Assembly: GCF_036208045.1 (NCBI RefSeq)
Contig: NZ_CP121472.1
Coordinates: 3,607,531-3,671,530 of the forward strand
Direction of reading: 5' to 3'
DNA from: Thiorhodovibrio winogradskyi
Lineage (GTDB): Bacteria; Pseudomonadota; Gammaproteobacteria; Chromatiales; Chromatiaceae
Length of the DNA stretch: 64,000 nucleotides
Below, in pieces: positions 58,501 through 64,000 of the stretch (the stretch's first letter is position 1; each line of letters opens with the position of its first letter). The notes beneath the pieces are model-generated. The model saw only the letters and a program-made list of their open reading frames with translations, was not told the origin of the DNA and did not search any database. The position numbers and the translations under genes are program-made.

Positions 58501-58623
58501 CTGACGCTGTTTTTGGTGCCGGTGCTCTATCGGCTGATCGCACGGCGCACCCGAGCGCGCGCGGGGCTGGCGCGGGAATTGGCAAGGCAGCGGGACGAGG
58601 CGGATGCGCCATCGGTCGGTTGA
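55504..58623 (+). CDS. RND efflux permease (HAE/AcrB type)
   Basis: 1039 residues from ATG 55504. 'FAVTRPVAASVLSLLIVLIGTAAVLNLPVREYPNVDDPTVTVAVRYPGASA' is the usual N-terminal helix and porter domain; TM4 carries Asp400-Asp401 in 'LLVDDAIVVGEN' for proton relay; the second half starts with 'RWLVLAVALGLLIALVGLYRELPRELSPREDRGAIFIPVNAPEG' and ends 'GLMAKNAILLVEFVNQLRDRGEALEQAL'. It should export drugs or other amphiphiles. Intact and translationally coupled to the adaptor. Confidence 0.95.
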   Translation: MRLTTFAVTRPVAASVLSLLIVLIGTAAVLNLPVREYPNVDDPTVTVAVRYPGASAAVVEREVGKPIEEAVSGIDGVRQIRVSSRDGRARIEVEFSLDRDLDLAAVDVRERVGAVRDTLPDQADAPRITQRSLNAQVVMWLVLTSETLDRLQLSDLAERHLVESLSTVPGVARVLFGGERRYALRIHLDVAKLSAHGLTVLDVERALRARNLELPAGRLVSEGREMTLRTLTELKRPEAFRELILSERDGALIRLGEVAEIEYGPETERTAVRLDGEPGIGLGIVRQSGANLVAVSHGVRAKLEQLQARLPEAAALDIPYDAATFVEASIRQILYTLALTIGLVIAVVFVALGSWRATLVPALTLPASVVGAFILLWALGFSINVLTLLALILAIGLLVDDAIVVGENVFRFSEQGKPRLLAADLGAGEVAFAVIATTTVLLAVIAPLGFLGGDAGRLFGEFAAGLGGALALSSVVALTAGVSVAARLIDAERIADSALRARVGGLIERLGDGYLRLLGATLKTRWLVLAVALGLLIALVGLYRELPRELSPREDRGAIFIPVNAPEGTTLSGMLALLDEIEGLTQPLLGPDGPGRHVISLVAPRSEGQGPVNSGIVILKLKDWDERALSQFEVTEQLQPKLASVAGAQAFAINPPSLGGGSFEPPVQMALTGADLEEVHALAQQVLAEAREMPRIAQARLDYQPSNPQLRLEVDRERAAALGVSLADIGRSLRILMGGEDITDFSIDAETYEVMVRAREADRAVPEDLERIEVRAQDGTLVRLSGLIDTELVGRAAERMRIDRRAAVTLKASLAGGAALGDVLDELEARAKPLLPADVEIRWLSVSQDYQRSAQAFLLAFTLALGIVYLVLAAQFESFIQPVVLLAGVPLALLGALMALWLGGGSINLYAQIGFILAIGLMAKNAILLVEFVNQLRDRGEALEQALTQAARVRFRPILMTSIATLFGALPLALAVGPGAESRRIIGLTIVGGILAATVLTLFLVPVLYRLIARRTRARAGLARELARQRDEADAPSVG

Positions 58624-58662
58624 GGGCGATGCTGAACGCCAACACGCCAGACAGATCCCGCG

Positions 58663-61600
58663 TCACAACCGTGCGGCACCCGCGCGCAGGCCTCGCGCCA
58701 CGGCTTGCCCGGTGCGCTGATTGGGCTTCATCTCGCTGAGTTGGCGCTGGAGCAGGTCGGCGATGGCGGCAAGCAGCAGCGGGTCACCCTCGATGCGAAC
58801 GCCGGCGGGATCCTCCGCTAGCGGCCACAACAGCCGCTCGGCCAAGGCCAGGATGTCCTGGCGATCCGGCACGCCGAAACCAAAGCGCACCAGCGGCGGC
58901 ACGCGCCGGCTAACATCCTGCTGAAAACGCTGAAATTCCGCCATCTGTTGCGCAACCGTGGCCGGCTCCGCCTTGAGCTTGGACTGCGCCAGATAGGCCG
59001 CGGCACGCTCAAGCACCCGGACTTGAGCCCGCCCGATGCGGTCGGACGCAGGCGCGTTTGCTGGCACAGTTCGTGGCTGCAATGCAAGCGGGCCGGCGCT
59101 GAGAGACGCCGCGACCAGCCCGTCGTCAAGGCGGGTCAGGCGCTGCTCCCCCAACTGCACGGCCGCCAGAGGTTCGCGTGCTTCCCAAGCACGATGGATG
59201 CGGTCGAACAGGGTTGGATCCGGCCTGAGCACCAGATCGAGCAGTTGTTCGAAGACCGGATCGCCATGGGTCGCGAAATGCAGCCGGCGCCCATCATCCA
59301 GTCCGATGCCCAGCTCGAACAGCTGTCGCGACGGCGTCAGTCGCACCGGCCCCTCCATGCCGCCCAGGACCGGCAGCGCGAGCGCTTCGCCTGGCGGAAA
59401 GGTTTCAACCCGAACACCCAGCGCATGCAGATAGCCACCCGGCTGAGCGCTCTGGCGCAACACCTGCCAGACAGTCTCAAGACGCGCCGACTGGGGCTCC
59501 AGTGCGGCTGCGCTATCCAGCGCATCGTAGGCGGCTTTCAGCGCCTCGGCGGGCAGCTCCGTCAGCCGCTGGCGCTCGCCGATCTCGCGCGCATGGGCCT
59601 CGGCCCGCGCGAGCAGCCCCGCCTCGTCGATCCCTCCCGGCTCCTGTGCGGACTTGGCAAAGTCCTCGAAATCTTCGCTCTGAATTGGCAGCAGCGAGAA
59701 CTGCAACTCCCCGGCCACGCTGATCGCATCGCGAAAGCGGCGCACCAGGCGCGCATAGACCACCTCCTCGACGCTGTCCTGATACAGATAGTTGAACACG
59801 AAAATCCGCGTATGATGCTGCCCGATGCGATCAATGCGCCCGATGCGCTGTTCCAGCATCATCGGCTTCCAGGGCAGATCGAAGTTGATCAGCCAGTCGG
59901 CGCTTTGCAGATTCAAGCCCTCGGCGGCGGCATCGGTGCACAGCAGCAGATCGATCTCGCCGGCGACAAATTGCTGCTTAATCGCGGTGCGGTCCAGCGG
60001 CTTGGTGCGTGCCGTGCCAGCCGCGCGCAGGCACCCGCCCTCGCCAGTGAAGGTGCCAATGGGACAACCCGGCAGGCGGCCACACAGCTCGGCATGCAGG
60101 GCATCGAGCGTATCCGTGTAGCGCGTGAAAATCACCACCTGGCGCAGGCGGTCGCTGTCCGGTAGGCGACGCCCGTCGAGTTGCCGCAACAGATGGCGCG
60201 TCTTGCTCGGTAGCCCCGACAAACGGGCGATGGCCGCAAGCAAGTCCTCGACCGCCGTCTGTTCCCAGGTCAGATCGCTCTCGGTGCGATGTTTTAGCAC
60301 CAAGGCCTCGATCTGAGTCTCGTCGAGTTCTTCGAGCAGCTCGCGGTTGGATTCATCCACCCCGAGCGATCCGGCCTTGTGCGCCAGGGTCTGCGCGATC
60401 TTGACCAACCGCCGTTCCATAGAACAGCGCAGCGCTTGAAAGGACGATGCCAGGCGCAGGCGCAGAAAGCTCAAATAAAAGCCGATCGCCGCGCGCTGGC
60501 GGCCTTCGTCCATGTTCTCACCGATGCGCTGTGCCAGCTCGGCGCAGTAGCCTTGGAGCTGGTCATACACCTCGCGCTCGTCCGCGGTCATGGCAATGAT
60601 GCACGGCTGCACCTCGCGCTTGGCCAGATTGGCGTTGAGCAGGCCCTGCTGTTGATAGGCACGCAGCAGCGAGCGATTGTGCCGCAGCATCGCCCGGCCG
60701 AGCGGCGCCAGCAAGCTCAGCGCCGGTTGCAGCTCGCCCCATCCGCCGAGCGGTGACTGACCACGATCAACAAAGTCATTCAGCCCCATCTGCCCAAACA
60801 GCCCCAACACCTGCTCCAGCGCAAAGTGCCACTGCTCTGGCGCTGATTCGCGCGCCTCGCGCAGATAGCGCTGCAACCATTGCTCCTCATGCGGTTGCAG
60901 ACTGTCCCCGGCGAGCAGGCGGTCGGGCAGCCGGTAAAACAGGTCGCAAAGATCCTCCGAGTATTGCACCGCCCCGGCGGCAGGCATCAGCCGCAGCAAA
61001 TCGAACGCCTCGACGCGATTGATTTGCATCGGCGTGGCGGTCGCCAACCACAGCGCCTTGGCTTTGGGATAGAGCCGCTCCTCCAGCTCCTGATAGAGTC
61101 GATTGAAACGCGGCAAGCGCGCACGCTGATCCGGGGCGTCGCGACGCGCCTTGTGCGCCTCGTCCACCAGCACCAGATCCGTCTCCGGCATCTCCGCCAG
61201 GATCCGCCCACCCTGGCGATTAATCAGCAAGCCCGTGGAAATGATCTCCAGCGGTGCATCGAACAACCGCCCCTTGCCGGCGATGACTTCACCGGTGCGC
61301 AGATCGATGCGCTCCCAGTCCCCCGCGCGGTTGGTGCGGCGCACAAAGGGCAGCAGGAACTTCTCCGCCATCTCGCGCAGCCATTGCGCGGTCAGCGACG
61401 CCGGCGCGAACACTCGAATGCTACGCGCCCGCCCGCTGAGCCACAGCGCGCGAAACGCCAGCCCAGCTTCGATGGTCTTGCCCAGACCGACCTCATCGCA
61501 CAGCAGATGGTTGCGCGGCCAGGTCGCAAGCAGTCGCCGGGCGACAAAGCGCTGATGCGGCCAGGGCTCAATTGGCAGGGTGTCCATGGCGGCCCGCTCA

Positions 61601-62484
61601 CCGCCCGGCAGCAGAGGCGCGAGTCGGATCAGGGCAAAGGCCAGTTGTTCGTTGAAACTCGGCTTGACCGGCTGGCCATTGGGATCGGCGGCCCAGTCGT
61701 GGCGGCAGATCAAGTCCGCGTGGGCCGCCGTGCCGTCGATCTCGCTTGGCCGCCGATTGCCCTGGGCGATTTCGATCAAGCGCGCCGCGACCGCCTCGGG
61801 CAGGCTCAGAGTACGGATATGGGGATGAGTGCCGTCCCAGAGCCGAGCGAAGCTGTGTTCTTTTTCCGCGAACAAGTCGCGATTCCAGTCGTTCCAGGAC
61901 GGCTGCACGGTGATGTTCTCCGCATTCACCGCCAGCGCGGTGCGCGACTCGTTCAGCGAACCGGAGACGAACAGCGCGTCGGTCGCATCGCGGAAAATCG
62001 CCCATTTCTCGTGCAGATAGCCGTCGCCGGCGTAATCGAGCGGACGCGGGTGGCCATCGCCGCCATGCACACGCAGGCCGACACGAATGCTGAGCACCCC
62101 GCGCGCCACCATCCAGCCGAGCAACTCGACGCCATTGCGAACCGCCACCGGCCATCGCGGCGCGTCGTCCAGTTGCGCCAGCAAGCGTGCTTCGGCGCGC
62201 GCCTGGTCGCCGTCGAGAATCGCCTGAGCATCTTCGGGGTCAAGCTGCAAGCCGACAACAAAACGCGCCTGCCCGCCTTGACCGACGAAATGGGAAAAGC
62301 CTTGGGAAGCCGCCGCCAGCGAGCTGGAGGTGAAATAGCCCGCCACCCGGTCATAGCGAATCGCGCGCGTAAGCGCCGGGAGGTAAAAATCCCGCAGCAT
62401 GTCCACCGGCTGGCCCGTCGCCGGAAGATCCGAGGTCGCATAGCTCGGCCGCCAGGGATAGTCGCGCAAACGCAAGCTGGTCAT
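58663..62484 (-). CDS. PLD-like plus SNF2 helicase protein
   Basis: 1273 residues from ATG 62484. The N-terminal 200 residues have a phospholipase-D-like motif ('YLHEKWAIFRDATDALFVSGSLNES', His-x-Lys...Asn), then an SNF2 helicase: Walker A 'LCDEVGLGKTIEAGLAFRALW', Walker B 'LVLVDEAHKARR', 'WLATATPMQ', and the second RecA lobe with 'VVIFTRYTDTLDALHAEL', 'LLCTDAAAEGLNLQSADWLINFDLPWKPMMLEQRIGRIDRIGQ'. Related proteins occur in phage-defence loci (DISARM DrmD-like and others). It is complete and preceded closely by a Uma2 nuclease gene. Confidence 0.92.
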   Translation of the reverse strand: MTSLRLRDYPWRPSYATSDLPATGQPVDMLRDFYLPALTRAIRYDRVAGYFTSSSLAAASQGFSHFVGQGGQARFVVGLQLDPEDAQAILDGDQARAEARLLAQLDDAPRWPVAVRNGVELLGWMVARGVLSIRVGLRVHGGDGHPRPLDYAGDGYLHEKWAIFRDATDALFVSGSLNESRTALAVNAENITVQPSWNDWNRDLFAEKEHSFARLWDGTHPHIRTLSLPEAVAARLIEIAQGNRRPSEIDGTAAHADLICRHDWAADPNGQPVKPSFNEQLAFALIRLAPLLPGGERAAMDTLPIEPWPHQRFVARRLLATWPRNHLLCDEVGLGKTIEAGLAFRALWLSGRARSIRVFAPASLTAQWLREMAEKFLLPFVRRTNRAGDWERIDLRTGEVIAGKGRLFDAPLEIISTGLLINRQGGRILAEMPETDLVLVDEAHKARRDAPDQRARLPRFNRLYQELEERLYPKAKALWLATATPMQINRVEAFDLLRLMPAAGAVQYSEDLCDLFYRLPDRLLAGDSLQPHEEQWLQRYLREARESAPEQWHFALEQVLGLFGQMGLNDFVDRGQSPLGGWGELQPALSLLAPLGRAMLRHNRSLLRAYQQQGLLNANLAKREVQPCIIAMTADEREVYDQLQGYCAELAQRIGENMDEGRQRAAIGFYLSFLRLRLASSFQALRCSMERRLVKIAQTLAHKAGSLGVDESNRELLEELDETQIEALVLKHRTESDLTWEQTAVEDLLAAIARLSGLPSKTRHLLRQLDGRRLPDSDRLRQVVIFTRYTDTLDALHAELCGRLPGCPIGTFTGEGGCLRAAGTARTKPLDRTAIKQQFVAGEIDLLLCTDAAAEGLNLQSADWLINFDLPWKPMMLEQRIGRIDRIGQHHTRIFVFNYLYQDSVEEVVYARLVRRFRDAISVAGELQFSLLPIQSEDFEDFAKSAQEPGGIDEAGLLARAEAHAREIGERQRLTELPAEALKAAYDALDSAAALEPQSARLETVWQVLRQSAQPGGYLHALGVRVETFPPGEALALPVLGGMEGPVRLTPSRQLFELGIGLDDGRRLHFATHGDPVFEQLLDLVLRPDPTLFDRIHRAWEAREPLAAVQLGEQRLTRLDDGLVAASLSAGPLALQPRTVPANAPASDRIGRAQVRVLERAAAYLAQSKLKAEPATVAQQMAEFQRFQQDVSRRVPPLVRFGFGVPDRQDILALAERLLWPLAEDPAGVRIEGDPLLLAAIADLLQRQLSEMKPNQRTGQAVARGLRAGAARL

Positions 62485-62498
62485 GCTCTGGCTTCGAG

Positions 62499-63077
62499 TT
62501 ACACCCAAAGAAGCTCAAGATTGAGCAACAGTTCGCCGAACGGCGGTGCTCGCACCTGCTGCGCCTCGCCCGCCTCCAGCACTAGGCGCCAGTTGGGTTG
62601 TTGTCCGCCCCCAGCATCTAACGCATAGACTTCCAGCCGGCGTTTTTTCGGATCCAACAGCCAGGCATGGGATACTCCATAGTGAGCATAAAGTGGCAGT
62701 TTGATCTCGCGATCCTTGCTCTCGGTCCCGGGCGAGAGAATTTCGCACACCCAGTCCGGCGCCACCTCGAAGCGATGGCCGTCGGGAATCCGCGGCATGC
62801 GCTCGCGGCACCAGCCGGCTAGATCAGGCACGGCGACTTCGGTATCGCGAATGAAGTGAACTTCTGGCTCCATAAGGATCCACCAGCCGCCCGGGCCGCC
62901 GCGCCCGCGCTCGAAAGGCGTGACCAGATCGCTGGCCAGTCCGGTTTGCACATGCCCATGTCGCCCACTCGGGCGCGGCTGGGTGTAAAGCTGCCCGTTC
63001 AAAATCTCCCCGCTCAGCCCCTCCGGCAGGGCTGCGAGATGGTCATAAAGTGTGAGTTGGTAGGCAAGAGCTGTCAT
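62499..63077 (-). CDS. Uma2-family PD-(D/E)xK endonuclease
   Basis: 192 residues from ATG 63077. 'LSGEILNGQLYTQPRPSGRHGHVQTGLASDL', 'VHFIRDTEVAVPDLAGWCRERMP' (catalytic Asp), 'DWVCEILSPGTESKDREIKLPLYAHYGVSHAWLLDPKKRRLEVY' (Glu and Lys) define Uma2, a nuclease-like family of unknown role. It ends 14 bases before the helicase start, so the two are probably one transcript. Confidence 0.88.
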   Translation of the reverse strand: MTALAYQLTLYDHLAALPEGLSGEILNGQLYTQPRPSGRHGHVQTGLASDLVTPFERGRGGPGGWWILMEPEVHFIRDTEVAVPDLAGWCRERMPRIPDGHRFEVAPDWVCEILSPGTESKDREIKLPLYAHYGVSHAWLLDPKKRRLEVYALDAGGGQQPNWRLVLEAGEAQQVRAPPFGELLLNLELLWV

Positions 63078-63146
63078 GTGCGATCTCAGTGCTAGAAGGT
63101 CGGCTCACCGGGCCGTCAGTCCCTGATATAACGACCCGTGATTCGG

Positions 63147-63632
63147 TCATGGGGCTTCTCCGACGAATGCCAAGGCATTGGACAGCAAGTCCGGAGAGAG
63201 TCGATAGCCGCTGGCGGCTAAGTGATAGAGATCCTCGCGTATGGCGGGGATGAGTTCCCGTTGCTTGGCCAGCGTTAGCAGGCCGACCGTGCCGATTAGC
63301 GGTAGCCCAAGCCTTGTGGCGGTTCGCCGCGCTGCCCGTTCGTCAATCAGCACCGCTGCCTGGTGCGCCAGCGCCAAGCTGATGGCAGAGGTTTCTCCCA
63401 GTCCCAGACGCCAATCATGGGGCAATGCGGGAACGGCGACCCGCTCAACCCATCCCGCGGCAAGGGCCAGATTCAACCGAGCTTGTTCCACATCAGATGG
63501 ATTGGCAAAGCACTCTGACCAGACAATCTCAGTGGTGATGGTTTGCGCAAAGAGACGAGGCAGCAGCCAGAGTCGATCAATCCGCGCCAGCGCGATCAGT
63601 GGTCCAGCATCGGCGATGAGCAGTTCACGCAA
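63147..63632 (-). CDS. DUF3368 PIN-like toxin
   Basis: 161 residues from ATG 63632: 'LLIADAGPLIALARIDRLWLLPRLFAQTITTEIVWSECF' (Asp and Glu), 'GLGETSAISLALAHQAAVLIDERAARRTATRLGLPLIGTVGLLTLAKQ' (Glu and Asp) are the DUF3368 signatures; these are PIN-fold toxins. The start overlaps the antitoxin gene by eight bases. Complete. Confidence 0.88.
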   Translation of the reverse strand: MRELLIADAGPLIALARIDRLWLLPRLFAQTITTEIVWSECFANPSDVEQARLNLALAAGWVERVAVPALPHDWRLGLGETSAISLALAHQAAVLIDERAARRTATRLGLPLIGTVGLLTLAKQRELIPAIREDLYHLAASGYRLSPDLLSNALAFVGEAP

Positions 63633-63948
63633 ACTCCGCTAACTCCTGTTGCAATTCCTCCGGCGAATAGCGCACCACTGGGATCCCCATTTCACCAAGA
63701 AGGTTCATGAAGTCGATGCGATTCATACCTGCCAGCTCGGCGGCGCGTCCCAAGGAGAGGACATCCTCATCGAAAAGCTTAATCGCCAAGTCAAGGTTCA
63801 AGCCGCGTTTTACCATGGCTTCGTCGAAGGGAACCGCCAAAAAAATGGGGCGGCCCTCGTCGGTGACCACGGCGAGCTGACCTGACTGACTATCATTGAG
63901 CACGTCGGTTCTGAACTGTGTTAATTCGGACAAAGGATAAGTGCGCAT
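63625..63948 (-). CDS. Phd-like/UPF0175 fusion antitoxin
   Basis: 107 residues from ATG 63948, preceded by 'aaggaag'. The first 45 residues ('YPLSELTQFRTDVLNDSQSGQLAVVTDEGRPIFLAVPF') are Phd/YefM-like, the rest ('LDLAIKLFDEDVLSLGRAAELAGMNRIDFMNLLGEMGIPVVRY') is UPF0175, the usual partner of DUF3368 toxins. The combination gives it two DNA-binding parts. Intact; the last 50 bases of the window hold no feature. Confidence 0.88.
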   Translation of the reverse strand: MRTYPLSELTQFRTDVLNDSQSGQLAVVTDEGRPIFLAVPFDEAMVKRGLNLDLAIKLFDEDVLSLGRAAELAGMNRIDFMNLLGEMGIPVVRYSPEELQQELAEFA

Positions 63949-64000
63949 GGAGTCTTCCTTATGAAAATTGGCAATCACTTGTTGAAGCGTTACATGCGCC

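Noticed and set aside
60880-62628. Long plus-strand frames (582 and 405 codons) opposite the helicase
   Set aside because: Low-complexity Arg/Gln/Ala-rich translations, antisense to clear SNF2 motifs; shadows of codon bias.
1-64000. CRISPR array
   Set aside because: Repeats are numerous but dispersed or tandem without regular unique spacers; no cas gene was found.
1-64000. tRNA, rRNA or tmRNA genes, which often anchor such islands
   Set aside because: No cloverleaf with T-loop 'gttcgaatc'-type sequence or rRNA motif was seen by eye; a tRNAscan run would be decisive.

Overview
The window (about 57% G+C, with clear A+T-rich islands) looks like accessory chromosome of a gammaproteobacterium. 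Chromatiales (purple sulfur bacteria) is my best guess, from the mix of Rpn-type nucleases, DUF29 and Uma2 proteins, many toxin-antitoxin (TA) pairs, an IS1111-type element and a sigma-54 type IV pilin gene. No rRNA, tRNA, CRISPR array or replication gene was found, and the species assignment is inference.

Layout. 1-3 kb: remnants (a collapsed DUF433/DUF5615 TA pair, a sodB without its start codon, a broken DUF4010 membrane gene, a DUF4338 fragment). 3-19 kb: a mosaic of two intact and four truncated copies of one rpn nuclease gene, four damaged copies of a WbpD-like sugar acetyltransferase, TA pairs (vapBC, brnTA), a damaged A+T-rich FAD oxidoreductase, an AlbA_2/Schlafen-type protein, a second Rpn-type gene and an unfamiliar two-gene operon carrying a HEPN motif. 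The pieces are joined by one short hairpin-forming tag. 19-31 kb: a surface polysaccharide locus (GT4, asparagine synthase, GT2, then leftward DegT aminotransferase, WbqC, formyltransferase, flippase, GT2, methyltransferase), split by an IS3 element and carrying a MITE. 31-39 kb: HEPN/MNT genes, DUF29, a natural BrnT-BrnA fusion, a complete IS1111-type element whose empty target site lies elsewhere in the window, a PIN TA pair and the catalytic end of a group II intron. 39-42 kb: type IV pilin pilA with a sigma-54 promoter, next to a large membrane/TPR protein. 42-54 kb: a dense pile of TA genes (tacAT, vapBC, yafQ, yefM-yoeB, phd-vapC, mazEF, higBA), most of which lose their 3' ends at a second short tag; higBA sits in what looks like an integron cassette. 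54-64 kb: conventional genes (RND efflux pump, PLD-SNF2 helicase, Uma2 nuclease, UPF0175/DUF3368 TA pair).

How it fits together. The polysaccharide genes supply transferases, sugar-modifying enzymes and a flippase for one glycan; the stray acetyltransferase, epimerase and FAD-enzyme fragments at 3-17 kb look like relics of a related locus. The most unusual feature is the mosaic itself. Gene fragments from about 30 bp to about 1 kb abut short REP-like tags, and every copy of the rpn gene (recombination-promoting nuclease family) is bracketed by tags. The two main tag families, at least three MITE-like elements, a TA-associated palindromic repeat and an IS1111 element that appears to target tag-like sequence make this a recombination-scarred island.
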